64,000 bases of DNA from Megalobrama amblycephala (taxonomy: Eukaryota; Chordata; Actinopteri; Cypriniformes; Xenocyprididae). Positions 35,709 to 47,226 of the stretch are shown here, piece by piece (position 1 is the stretch's first letter; the number at the start of each line of letters is the position of its first letter). A model generated the notes under the pieces. It saw nothing but the letters and a program-made list of their open reading frames with translations, was not told the DNA's origin and ran no database searches. The stretch is from positions 7,057,796 through 7,121,795 of the forward strand of contig NC_063061.1 of assembly GCF_018812025.1 (NCBI RefSeq). The letters run 5' to 3'. The translations under genes were made by a program, and so were the position numbers.

Positions 35709-36132
35709 AGGTTCGTCTCGCGGCAGTAATAATAATAACGATCATAACTGAGTCTAAACTGCGTCAGCATACGGGTCCTTTTCACCTTCTGGGTCCTAAC
35801 TATAGGCGAGTGACTGATGCCTGACTAAATAACAAGAGCAAATTAACCATTACACATACAAAGAATGAATGAACATATTAATAACTGGCCCTCAGTTTAG
35901 TACACACATGGTCTTAATACAGATCGCCCCGCTCCAGAATCTACTAAAATGGAAACTGGTGTTCCTTCTACCATCATGGAATATCTGGGCATTTCTAAAA
36001 ATCCCCTACTCTTATACATTGTCAAACATTTATCAGAAACATTACTCATAGCAGAAACTTTTAACTGAGAGCAAGCATTTTCTTCATTGCAGGGAGCAGT
36101 ATGTAAGTCAGTGTATGTGTAAATGTGTGTGA

Positions 36133-37375
36133 TTAGAAAATTTTCACTTCCCTGATTTGTAGCTGTTGGCTGTTCACCTGTGACCCCTCCTTCCTGCTCT
36201 CTGTCTCCCTTGTCTCAGTCTGCCTGATTCTGCTGGTCTTCGGGACAGTTTTGGGCCCAATGGCCATCTTTCTTGCAATTTTTTGCATCTCAAACAGTCT
36301 CTGACCCAGTGACCATCCGTTTTGCAGATCCAGCACCTCCATCCTCTCCTGTTGCCCCCAGCGTTGTTTGCGTAACCTTCAGTCGTTGGTGTTTTTTCTC
36401 TGGGACCCCCTCCGAGCTTTGACATTGCAATCACAAGGGCCATTTGCAACCATTTGTCAGACTTTGCTCTGGCTCTTTCTCTTCTTACCACGGCAAGCTT
36501 TTCTGCTGCTGCCTCTTGCTTCTCTGTTTCTGCCGCTTGCTTTGCTTCCCCCTCTCTTGCCTCTTCCAGTTGTTCTTCCACATGCAAGGTATGTTTCAAT
36601 AGCTCAGCCAAGTGTGTGTCCTTCATGATAGTCACAGTCCATGTCCCAAAGACCACCATGGGCTTGTCCAGCCCTGAAACTTCAATCATTGGAGCTGTAA
36701 CACTCACATTTTCTTCCTTCACAGTCTGTCGTGTCTTTCGCTTCTTCGTTGGTGGGTCCCTGAGCACCTCCTCCTCTTCTTCTTTGGGGGTTGCAGGAGG
36801 TTGCAGTTTCTGCTTTCGTGTTGCTGGTTGCACTGTCGGCGCCGTCGGATTCTTCTTCGGCTGAGAGCAGTCGAGGTCGGGGTCAACTTTCAGGGCTTGC
36901 AGCTCAACCACGGGATAATGGGGGTATGGTGGTGGATGTGAAGAGACAGAGAAAAAAGGGTTAGTAGGGTGTAATGCAATCACTTTCTCCTTATTTTCTT
37001 CATTTTCCTCTTTTATTCTCTATCTTTTCTTCTTTTTTTCTCTACTTTTTCTTCGTTTTGCTTCCCTACATGCTAATTCTTTCTGCATCGACCTTTTCCC
37101 TTCTGTCTGCTTCCTCTAGCCTACAATCTATTGTCTGCTTACGTTTCACACAAACATCGCTCTCACACAAACACAACATCCCCATATCGCAGTTCTCTTC
37201 AACTCAGTCCCTTACGACCTTAAGTCTTATGACACTCAATGTTCCCTCTTCTGGAAAAATCATAATATTTAACTAGTTTATCTACATCTAGCATGCATCT
37301 TTGACCATAAAGCTTTCTCGTCTGATAGTACACTGGTGTGTCATATTTTGCAAGCTTGCTCTGGAACTTCCCCAT
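36133..37375 (-). pseudogene. Endogenous-retrovirus-like gag pseudogene
   Basis: Reading leftward, an ATG at 37375 opens a matrix-like start (MGKFQSK; Gly2 could accept a myristate). A purine-rich, charged linker follows (37000-37270) with stops and frameshifts. The 269-codon frame 36174-36983 holds a Lys/Glu-rich coiled-coil segment (about residues 130-175) and a CCHC nucleocapsid knuckle, CWICKTDGHWVRDC (about 218-231). A further frame at 36133-36342 overlaps the end. It would be the structural precursor of a retroviral particle. No pol or env follows. Assignment to a particular retrovirus genus is not possible from this alone. Confidence 0.65.
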
Positions 37376-37954
37376 ATTGGCTCTCCTGACTCTTGTGGAT
37401 TTACTTCCCTTGTTCGGCGTGCACCTAATAATCTGTTGGACGTCTCCCCCAGATCCGATTTCGTCAGCCTCAAATCGGTGAGCATGAGCACTGGCTCTCT
37501 TTAATACGTTAAGACACTTCGAACTGGCCCACACAGTTTCAATCCCCCTTCGCTACTTGAGCACAACATTATTATTATTTATTTATTTTTTTTAGTTATC
37601 TTAATCGCGTGCCCAGAAGTCCCTTAGAAGTCCCTGACACGCACCACAGAGTCGGATACAGCCATCATGGGTTGTCCCCTTACCCAAATTCACCAAATCA
37701 CAGTTCATTCTTAACCCCAACATTTCAAAGAAAACCTTTTAATTCCCCATAAAATTTTAGTTTATCTCTTACCAGGGAGTTGTAATGCCACCTGGGTTCT
37801 TTTCCTGATCCTAGTGGTGTCCCCTCCGGGCACGGCCGCAGCCGACCCCTCGTCCCTGAAGCTATGCGGGGTAGGCCTGAAGACGTATGCTTCAGGTGGC
37901 CAACGTCATCTGCTTCTCGGGCCCAGCAGGGCACATCCAAGGGATTCCACTTCT

Positions 37955-38326
37955 TGACAGAAATTTGACTCGACTCACTACATAAGAGACAAACTCATCC
38001 AATTGTCTTTCGAAAGTTTTATTTCTTGCAAGAAAGGTCAGACAGTCATACAGGCTCACAAAAAGCTGCAGAGTCTAAAACAAAAAACGAAAGCTTCCCC
38101 TCACTTTTATATCTCTAACCTCCAAGGCTGAAGCCTCTGTCCTTTTACCATATTAGACACATAACCAGGAAAAACTCTGCCACCTGTCATGTGACAATCA
38201 TAATCCTCTTACACTGCAACTTATACATTTATTTTTCAAACAAACATGGTCTTTTATTCTGACTTGGCCACGAGCCAAAAATAAGTCCCCAAAAGTAGCT
38301 GTTCTACATGACTAAAAGGTCCTACA
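37955..38326 (-). repeat. Putative 5' LTR of the ERV-like element
   Basis: On the minus strand the segment starts TGTAGGACC and ends TTTCTGTCA. A TATA-like AGATATAAAAG lies near 38106 and an AATAAA near 38018, giving a plausible U3-R-U5 order upstream of the gag. The leader between LTR and gag contains a good splice-donor-like CTG|GTAAGAG near 37770. No second LTR was found for comparison. Confidence 0.55.
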
Positions 38327-38619
38327 CACACACTTGCACACTTGCAACAAATTGCATTTGTTGAACAACTGTAGAGTAAACTGTTGAAGTGTTGAAGGTG
38401 TAAACACGCTAGACAGTATAGTTGTGATTTTGCTGTAAAAACACGTTTTATTATGTACAGCTAACAAGGGAAGCTTCAGTAAGCACATGTGCATCTCCAA
38501 AGTGGATTTACATGAATTCATAAATATCATAAAGTCGCTTACTAAATGTTTATTTAACATCTGACAGGAAAATATTCAATTGCAGATGATGAGCACATCA
38601 CAACATGAAATAGACATCT

Positions 38620-38727
38620 GGGTGAGTTTCCCGAAAGCATCGTTGGTGAACCATGGTCGTAAGTCCCATTGAACTCTATTGGTAACGACGGAACTTGCGA
38701 CCATAGTTCGCTTTGGGAAACGCACCC
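38620..38727. repeat. Short palindromic MITE
   Basis: GGGTGAGTTTCCCGAAAGC on the left pairs with GGGAAACGCACCC on the right, and the arms around ACCATGGTCGTAAGTCCC and its near-complement pair as well. About 108 bp in total, non-coding. Confidence 0.7.
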
Positions 38728-40714
38728 CTGACTGATGTGTGTGTACTATTATGTAGAATTCACTGTTGTCAACACTGCTTACATTATATAAATGCAAGTA
38801 ATGTAAATAAACATGTACAAGTAACTAGACATAAGTTATCTTTTATTTGTCTGTTAGTACTGTTGATAAATTAAGGAACATTTGTGTTGGATAAGAAGTG
38901 AGTTAACACATCAAGAACTTTGTTAACATATTTAAATGTAGATTTGAGCACATAAATCACAGAGGAAACTTGAATCTTGTCTGGATGTTACAGGGTCAGA
39001 TGAGCACAAGTGTGTTTATCCGGTGGAGAGAGGCTGATGAAGGAATGCTGCCATCAAAGGCTTTGAGTGAGTATACTACAGAAATTAATAAAAAATCAGT
39101 TTAAATCATAAGTTGTAGTTTATTTAATTATTGTAATTTTAAACAGAGTTATTACAGCACTTTTCTGATTCTTGACGTCTGTATGTTTGCTGCAGAGCTT
39201 TTGTGGTGGAGCAGGACCTGCAAGGCAAGGTGATGGCGGCATTTGTGGGGGGAAAAAAGGGGAAAAGAAACCAGCAGGGATTGAACAGTGTGAAGGCGAG
39301 TAAATAATGACTGAATTTAAATGTTTGGGTGAACTAACCCTTTATGCCCCCAAATATAAACTGTATGAAATGTATGCATGCATTTATATTATAGTAGTAC
39401 CTTGAAAAAGTAAACTTTAAGAAATAAGTAGCTTTGAGTGTTTGTGCCCAAGACACTAACAAAAAAGGATTTACAAAAATCACATTTACATTTATTTACA
39501 GTTATGCTTTTGGCAGATGTTTTTATCCAAAGTGATTTACAGTGCTCTTATTACAGGGATGATCAATGTGGAGTAACCTGGAGTAAAGTGTCTTGCCCAA
39601 GGACAGTGATGGCTGTGGAGATCAAACCAACAACCCTCTGCTTTACCAGTTGAGTTGTTTAGCCCACCAAAAATGTAATAAAGCTACAACAGAAATTAGC
39701 ATGTAATTGTAAAAATATTAAATGAAATATGACAAGAAACTGAATTCTGACATGAATTGTAAAATGTTTTAATTTTTTTAAATGTTTTACAGGTAGTCAT
39801 GCTCATGCACAGCAAGCAAATGAATGATTGGAGCAGACACAGCGGCAGCCAGATTGTCCCGCACTTGAAGCAAAAGTGGGGGACCCACTCTTGCTTCAAG
39901 GTAATGGGGTTCAGGGGGCGTCACCATGGTCTTTCTCATCCTCCAGATCAATGATGTCCCCATTGAGAAGAGCAGCAGTGAGGGACATGATGGATGGCGA
40001 AGACAGGAGAAGGTGTTCATGGTGGTCAGATGCTTCATCAAAATAAAGCTGCAGAATTGGCACAGCTGTGTTGAGAGTGCAGCAGGACTGTATAGGTTAT
40101 TGTTAGAACAATAAGTTTGAATAAAGCTTTGTTTCATGTGTTTTAATCATTTATGTTTCCTATTGTTGTCAGTAAATAAAATATAATTATTTTATTAATT
40201 CATGCATTAATTCATTGCTTGACTGCAAATTGAGATGTATTCACCTTGGCTGCATTTGTCTAGTGTGTATTCATGCATAGCCATGTCATATGACAAAACA
40301 TCACATTTTGCTTGTTTTACTATAACATCATTTTCAGTAAGAAGAAAAAATAAATAAATAAATAAATAATATAATGAAGTTTTACAATGCAAGCAATGCA
40401 ATTCATTCTGGGGTAATCTTATCTTTAGTAGTAATACTTACATTTTCTGATTACAAAATCAACAGTCCTCTCCAAAGGCGAGATCTTCAAGCAGCTGCCC
40501 GAAGTCTCCTTTGTGCAGACATTGCAAATGCTGTGGAAAAACGTTCTAGGTAGAGTTGTTGAGTTAATTGTTCTATGGGGTCACTCATTTTTTTTTAATT
40601 ATTATTATTGCAGAACTTGTAATTCCATACAAGATCAGGGTAAACACCATGGTTGTATCTTTAACAATAAACAATCATAATGACAAAAACAAATATGTGT
40701 TTGTGTACATCATT
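38728..40714. other. Interval with a SINE and an unassigned minus-strand frame
   Basis: Apart from the SINE, a minus frame at 39787-40137 has no recognised domain, and GC content rises at 39800-40050. Part of 39180-39330 and 40450-40560 may be old DNA-transposon coding sequence, but I cannot place it. An AAAT microsatellite lies at about 40349-40368. Confidence 0.35.
39480..39670 (-). repeat. tRNA-derived SINE
   Basis: On the minus strand from about 39665, CAACTGGTAAAGCAGAGG (A box) and GGTTTGATCTCC (B box) have tRNA spacing. They are followed by the conserved body with TTGGGCAAGACA and the reverse of ATCCAAAGTGATTTACAG. This body is common in teleost SINEs. Confidence 0.65.
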
Positions 40715-40719
40715 GTATG

Positions 40720-41248
40720 TATTCTGCCCCTACTAGGATAATTGGCGAAGTGCTCTAGCCTGACTAACTTGGCAGATAGCTAACAGGTTCCTCCAAGAAA
40801 GACTCAGATGCCAGACTTCATTTGAGTGTGATTTACTTGAAGGAAGCACTGTAAAACTGAACATATAAAGAAAATGTCAAATAATGTGTCTTATGCATAA
40901 TAATCCAATTGTTACATTCAGATTATAACATATTTAACATGTTCACTTCCATGCAGATGGTCTTACAAACCAGCTCTTCAATATTATCTTTTTGGAAACC
41001 CAATTTATACACATATATCTTTAAATTGCATTTTACTCTATTAACAAAGAAAAATATGAACTAAAAATACTCACAGACATATATTTTCAAGGCCTTTGTA
41101 ACAAAACCGCATGGCAGGGAAATACAGCTTCAGTTGAATTTCTTCTGATGCAACTAACTACGGCAACTCTAGAAGGACACACTTAAGATATCAATTTCAC
41201 TATGGCCACTGGGTAGGACTATGGGACTGTTTTACTGAGGTCAGCACA
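40720..41248 (-). repeat. BEL 3' LTR
   Basis: 529 bp, matching 47227-47691 plus 48619-48681 with scattered differences. On the minus strand it starts TGTGCTGACCTCAG. The last codons of pol run into it. Confidence 0.88.
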
Positions 41249-42546
41249 CTCCCCGTCTGGTATAATGTCTTTTACCACTGTCCCTTTACACAACAACACC
41301 ACCTCAGAAACTGCTCTTAAATATACTTTGAGAGTGCCTTGTTTGATAACTTTTACTTCTACTTTGCATACTTTGAGGTCTTGACTAGGGATGGCATTTG
41401 TCACAACCCCTATAGGCCATTCATTCCTCTTGAGTAATGCATCTTTTAGAAGAAAAACATCTCCGACCTGCAGGTTTTGTTTGTCTACCTGCCATTTACT
41501 CCTTTGCTGAAGTGTTGTTAAGTATTCCTGACGCCAGCGCTTCCAAAAGGCTTTGAACTTGCCTCCACTGCTTGTTGTAGAGGTCTTCAAGGTCATATTC
41601 TCCTTTTGGTGCAGACACTGTCGCTACTTTTTGAGTTAGAAGTGTAGCAGGTGAGAGAACATTTGGCATGTCTGGGTCTGACGAGATAGGGACCAGAGGC
41701 CTGGCATTCATTATGGCCATAACTTCTGATATGAGCGTAACTAGAACCTCATGTGACAGTCTTGTGGAATCTGTCTTGAGAAGCAAGGCATCTAAAATTC
41801 TCTGTGAAACCCCTATCAACCTTTCCCACACTCCACCCATGTGTGAGGAATGGGGAGAGTTGAAAATCCAGGTACACCCTTGATCTTGTAGATAGCTTTT
41901 AAACTCTGAATCCTCTGCATTTATTTTGAGCTCTTTACAGGCTCCAATAAAATTAGTTCCACGGTCAGACCTAAGTAGTCTGACAGGCCCTCGGACAGCA
42001 ATGAATCTTCTCAATGAGTTTATAAAGCTTGAGGAGGACAGGGACTCAATCACTTCGAAATGTACGGCTTGTGCTCCCAAGCATTTTAAAAATAACTGCC
42101 CATCGCTTACTCTCTGTAAGACGTCCCCTGGTTCATCGAGAGTAGATGTTCCCCGGACCAAACACATCAACGCCGACATTGGTGAATGGAGGATCGGGGT
42201 TAACTCGATCAGAAGGCAAGTTGGACATTTTTTGCTCTTCCAGCCTTCCTCTAAGCCTTTTACAGATCACACAGTGATGTATGACACTAGATACTAGTCT
42301 TTTGCTTCCAATAATCCACAGTCCAGCTGACCGGAGAGCACCTTCTGTGAAATATCTGCCCTGGTGTGCAACTTGCTCGTGAAAGTGTCTGACAAGTAGA
42401 GTAGTGATGTGATTGTTTTTGGGAATGATGATGGGATGTTTGTCTTCCCAACATGTTTCAGCTGACGATGAACATCCTCCAACTCGTATTACTCCATCTT
42501 CATCCAAAATGGGGTTCAGCTTTCTTATGATGCTGCGCTTGGCCAC
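41219..42546 (-). pseudogene. BEL pol, integrase region
   Basis: The amino-terminal zinc-binding part shows HFHEQVAHQGR and HHCVICKRLRG (HHCC). The catalytic core follows with VGVDVFGP (first Asp), LRSDRGTNF (second Asp) and MGGVWERLIG (Glu). The carboxy-terminal domain (WKRWRQEYL, VGDVFLLKD) is the one typical of BEL/Pao integrases. It is split over three overlapping frames (42133-42546, 41496-42179, 41219-41596), so at least two frameshifts separate the domains. Confidence 0.85.
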
Positions 42547-42566
42547 TGCTTCATTTCTTGCAAGGC

Positions 42567-42863
42567 ACCCCTGGTGAAAAAAAAGTACATTTCTATAATG
42601 TACTTAAAGTGCTCTATTTTCGTGCACTAATTTTGTACTTTATATACTAAAAATTCTTCTTTAGTACTTCTTAAGATAATCTTAAGAACATCCAAGTGTA
42701 CTCAACTGTGCTATTTTGAGACACCATGAAATATGAACTAAAATGTGCTTTTAATATACTATCTCTGTATTTAAAAAATGTATTTAGACACTACTTATAG
42801 TACATTTGAACCCATAGTGTACTACAAGTGGTAACTAAATATGTTTTTTAAATACAGAGAAAA
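42567..42863. repeat. MITE fragment inside BEL pol
   Basis: It begins CCCCTGGTGAAAAAAAAGTAC, nearly the end sequence of the 3.2-kb element at 56722, and continues with GTACTT-rich sequence. The right end lacks the matching inverted terminus, so it is truncated. It separates QQDTFS-encoding from AKRSII-encoding pol sequence. Confidence 0.6.
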
Positions 42864-43943
42864 TGTGTCTTGTTGAACAGTTCTAATAATCACAACTCTT
42901 GCTTGTGTTAACTCATCTGTTTTGGAGTTAGGATTTCCAGAACAAGATCTGGCTTTACGTACAAGACAAGCCATGACTCTGGTGAGTACCTTCCAGCTGG
43001 AGAAGCGTGTAAATTGCTGAGTTTAGCTTCTTTTCAGAGGTTTGAGTAATCAAGGCTGACACATGTGGCTGTACAGAGTTCTCTGCTTTGTGTAGAACAT
43101 AGAGAAACAGGAAGGTATGGTCTTTTAATCTGTATCTGCTCAAGCTTCAAAAGTGAATCAAGCCATGTTCTCCACTGATCTTCTCTTTCAGCTGGTATGA
43201 GAGAATCCCAATCACACTGATCATTGGCCAGTTCTCTGACTAAAGCCTTACCTTGTACTGTTACAGGGGCTAAGAAACCCAGAAGGATCATAAAGACTAT
43301 TGACCACAGAGAGGATGCCTCTTCTGGTAAATGGCTTCTCTTCCCTTGACACATAAAAGGTGAAAGTGTCAGTTTGCAGATTCCACACGAGTCCCAAACT
43401 TCATTGCAAAGGTAAGGAGTCTGATGGTAACTCAATGTCTTTGGCCAAGTCTTCATGACAGAATGCTTCCATAACCTTTCTACGGTTAGAGGCTATTTTG
43501 TGCAGTCTGATGTTTGACTCTGCAAGTATTTCCTTTGTCCGTTTAAGCACAGTGATGGCTTCTTCGCTGGATGGAAATGAGGCAAGTCCATCATCCACAT
43601 AAAAATTCCTCATCACAAATTGTTTCACCTCTGTGTCATGTTTGTCTTCTCCCAGTAGAACAGCTCTTCGCAACCCATATATTGCCAAAGCAGGTGACGG
43701 ACTGTTTCCAAACACATGCACTTTCTTACGATAGTCCACAATCTGTTTGTCTGGATTATTATCTTCAAACCAAAGAAATCTGAGGAAGTCTCTATGGTCT
43801 TCACGGACAATAAAGCAATAGAACATGTGCTGTATATCTGCTGTGACTGCCACAGGTTCTTTGCGAAAGCGGATGAGTATGCCTAACAGTGTGTTGTTCA
43901 AGTCTGGTCCACTCAGTAACACATCGTTGATAGAGGTACCTAC
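42864..43943 (-). pseudogene. BEL pol, reverse transcriptase and linker
   Basis: The RT palm carries VTADIQHMFY (first Asp) and the catalytic YVDD (in NFYVDDGLASF). It is followed by FLAPVTVQGKALVREL and VSLCSTQSRELC, linker/RNase H motifs of Pao-type pol. A frameshift lies where the frames 43401-43922 and 43034-43456 overlap. The amino-terminal RT part continues on the far side of the DNA element, at 45371-45450. Confidence 0.85.
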
Positions 43944-45361
43944 TAGTCTGGGTAAACCCAGCCTGATCTGCCGGCGATTTGATTTCGCTCAGCAACTCAG
44001 TCTGGAAACCCGTGCATTCATTTCTGCTGCGCTGTTACACTTTTGCGGGAACCAATCACAGACTGGCTTATCCACCTTGCTCGCTATTGGCGGGTATAAC
44101 ACGATGACGATAGAGAAGCGACGGCAAGCAGCTTTCAAACTCTATCTGATCTATCCGTCTCTCGCACGACCGTCACTCCAAAATAACAATGCACAATCAC
44201 AGTGACGCCGATTGTGTTAAGCATTTACCTTATCTCAGAGAAATGTAGCAGAGCATTGATCCGCCAGTCTCTTCATAGGAAGATTACAAACAGCGATTAA
44301 TGACACACAATGATTCTCTGCTGTTATTTTGGTGGTTTGCTTCACGATGTGAGTACAGGACTCTTTTACTTCAATGCCCCTTGATGGTAGTGTGGCGACC
44401 AGGGTGGGCGAGAGCCGTGAGGGAACGGCGCGAGGCCGGTGGCGCGAGTGTTAATGAGCTTCACCTGGGAGGCGCACCGGCCTTGAGTCCCTCACGGAGG
44501 AGCTCCGGGAGCATAAAAGGAGGAGCGACTACAGTGAAGGACGAGAGAGGACCAGGCCTGGACTTTATTTTACGTTTTATTATGTTTGTGTGGCCGGCAG
44601 ACGTCCGCGAGGGTCTGCCGGCATTACTTTCGTTTTGTTCTTTGTTTATTTTGAATTAAAGTTACGTTGAATGTTCGCCGGTTCCCGCCTCCTTCTTCCC
44701 ATATTTACGAACTGTGTTACAGGTAGACAATATTTTTATTATTTGCTCTATATGTTTCGTCTCCCTGCTTCTTGAATCTCGCGCCGCCTGAGCTGACTGG
44801 AATTCTTTTTGGTTGTTATGACAATTACGTAGTTTAGGGCAGCTATATTCCGTGTTCATTTACACTGAACCAGAACAGTATCAGAGTCACCTTTTAAACT
44901 CTCAACGATGCTGAATGACTTCTTTAGTTAGCAAACAAATTGCTCGAGTGGGTGTAAATACCGATCACTTTCATGTTTTTTTGCACAACCTGCAAAAATC
45001 GCTCGATGCCATTACTGCTTCTGCAAACCGCGGATCAATGCTACAAACCAATACAAACTAACCCTGCGTCTCAATCAGCTCCCTAGTTCCCTAGGTCGTG
45101 AATCAGTATATCATGAAAGTGAATGTGGCTGATTCCCTGATCAGTGCCCCGACTACTGAACTAGGGAGCTGATTGAGACACATGGTAAACCTGTCTGGAG
45201 TTTTTGCATCGCTCAGGCGTTGATCTGATTGGTTGAAGGACTATCCAATTGCGTGACTAATGCTCGTTGATCACGCCTCTTGTGCAGTAGGAAATACATA
45301 GCAAACTCCCCAGACCAATGTTCAATTTTAAATTGAGCTTGGTCTGGTGATAGCCAGACTA
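43944..45361. mobile_element. DNA element with 9-bp TSD (GGTACCTAC) inside BEL
   Basis: The ends TAGTCTGG and CCAGACTA are inverted and flanked by perfect direct repeats GGTACCTAC (43935-43943, 45362-45370). Removing the insert and one repeat restores a continuous RT coding frame. A 9-bp duplication fits Mutator-like elements better than hAT, but the 8-bp inverted core is short and the interior has no transposase, so the superfamily is open. It contains a Gypsy solo LTR at 44391-44721. Confidence 0.8.
44391..44721 (+). mobile_element. Solo Gypsy LTR, TSD GGTAG
   Basis: A 331-bp GC-rich segment TGTGGCGACC...CTGTGTTACA, flanked by GGTAG at 44386-44390 and 44722-44726. A TATA-like CATAAAAGG (44512) and an ATTAAA (44655) give plus orientation. 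A 5-bp TSD suits Gypsy. It lies inside the 9-bp-TSD element and so is a third layer within BEL. Confidence 0.88.
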
Positions 45362-45370
45362 GGTACCTAC

Positions 45371-47120
45371 ATGTTTAGCACTTGAATCAAATACAACATG
45401 TATCTGACCCTTCTTTTTAGGATGGTAAACACCAAATATGGGCAAGCAGTGGGGTGTTGATTGCTGTTACATTCTTTACACTGAACAGGTCTATCACAGT
45501 CTTTAGCAAAATGTCTGGATAACGTGCAGCATCTGAAACAGATGTTAATTTCTTTGAGGTAAGTTCTCCTCTCATCTAACGTTTTGCCTCTGAAGCTACG
45601 ACATTTGGATGGGGTTGTTATGCAGAGGACATAGCTTATCAGGTCATTTAACTTTTTCTCTGAAGCATTTGAAAGCGTATTTTCAAGATTTGCAGAGACT
45701 TCTGTTTTCCTTGCGGCTACTGTAGGTTTCACATATGGCTTATACAGGGGAACTCTTTCTACCTTAACAGCGCTTGAACTCCCAACTGCGATATCAGTGA
45801 AACTTGGATCGTTACGAACTTTAGCCTGATCACAGACAAACTTCACAAAGACCGAAAATGGAGGGTACGACACACCATTTCATTCTTTAAACTGTGCTCC
45901 TAATGTGATCCATTTCTCTTGGAGGTATAATGGAAGCTTCTGCACAATTGGGTTGACTCCACATGATGTATTGAGATAAGCGAGGCCCGGTAAGTACCAA
46001 TCAGCTCATGCTGCTTCCAGTTCCATCAGGGTATCACCCAGTTCCCTCAGTTTAAGGGTGTCTCGGCTTGAGATTTTTGGGAATTGTTCAACCTTTTTGA
46101 GTAAGGCATTTTCTATGACTTCAGATGAACCAAAAATGTCTTCTAGTCTTTGCCATACCACTTTAAGACCAGCTCTGTGGTTGTGAATATGAACTGCTCT
46201 GATTCTCCGAGCCTGCTCTGAGGATGATGGTCCAAGCCATTTACAAAGCAAGTCAATCTCCTCTGTGGCTGAGAGATTCAAATATTCTATGGCACTAAGA
46301 AAGGACGCCTTCCAAGCCCAGTAATTCTCTGCATGATCATCAAATTTTAATAAGCTACCATCTCACGTCGTAGTAGATATTTTGCTAGGTCCATCGGAGT
46401 TGAAGGGTTTGCTTGCCACTGACTGGACTGGAAATCATTACGCTGGAATCTTGCACCTTGTGGCTGTTCACTGTAGTGGTAGGGGTCTCTTGGAGAGCTT
46501 GTAGTAAAGGCATTGCTTACAGAATTCCAGTTAGTGCTCTGCTTTACAGGATGTTGGGCAGGTAACTCGCTGAACTCACTGATTTCACTTGACTGTACAT
46601 TACTCTTTCTCATATAGTTTCTTCTTACTGTCTCACCAGTGTCCTTCTTCTGTTGATGCAATGGTGGACATGAGAGATCAAGTGCCTTTAAGTCTGGAAG
46701 TGGATTTGTGACTGTGTGTTGCACGCAATTTTCTCTGGAAAATTGCGCTAGGTTCTGTAGTGACAACCTTATGGAACTTTTACGGTCTGTCTCTCCAAGC
46801 TGTTCATCAGCAGCTGCCTCTAACACTTCTGCTTCAGCAATAGCTGCAGCGGCTGCTCTTTCTAGCTGTAGTGTGTGTAAGTTTGCTTTAACCTCCACTT
46901 TCTTTCTAGCTGCTTCTTCCACAATGTATGCTTCTTCTTTCATCATCTCTGCTTCTTTCTTTGCCAATGCCAATTGCGCCCGTGCTGCCTCTGCCTTTGC
47001 ACATGCTCTGATAGCCATTCCACTGGCTGATGAAAACTGACTTGAACGTGAGGCCCTGGAGCAACATGATCTTGTTTCTAGTTGTTCACTCATGTCTTCT
47101 TCATTACCAGGTTGAGTCAT
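45371..47120 (-). pseudogene. BEL gag fused by deletion to the RT start
   Basis: Gag starts at 47120 with an Ala/Glu-rich coiled coil (about residues 40-115). It continues through 46006-46281 (WLGPSSSEQARRIRAVH, a Pao-type gag domain) to two knuckles near 45440-45540 (CFRCCTLSRHFAKDC and CKECNSNQHPTACP). A frameshift near 46345 and TGA near 46004 break it. Directly after the second knuckle, sequence enters the RT (FGVYHPKKKG then VVFDSSAKH) in another frame. Protease and the intervening pol start are therefore deleted. Confidence 0.82.
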
Positions 47121-47226
47121 TGTGAATACTTGTCTGCATTTGAGCTGAAAAGCTGGAGTTTTCTGGTGACTGGGGTTTGTATTTCCTGTTGAGTTCAGAA
47201 GGCTGTTTGAAGCTCTGTCTTTTTAC

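Noticed and set aside
39600..39670. tRNA gene on the minus strand
   Set aside because: A and B boxes are present but no complete cloverleaf or acceptor stem; the downstream body is that of a SINE.
39787..40137. 116-codon minus frame as a gene
   Set aside because: No recognised motif, an equally plausible plus frame overlaps it, and the context is repetitive. Left as unassigned.
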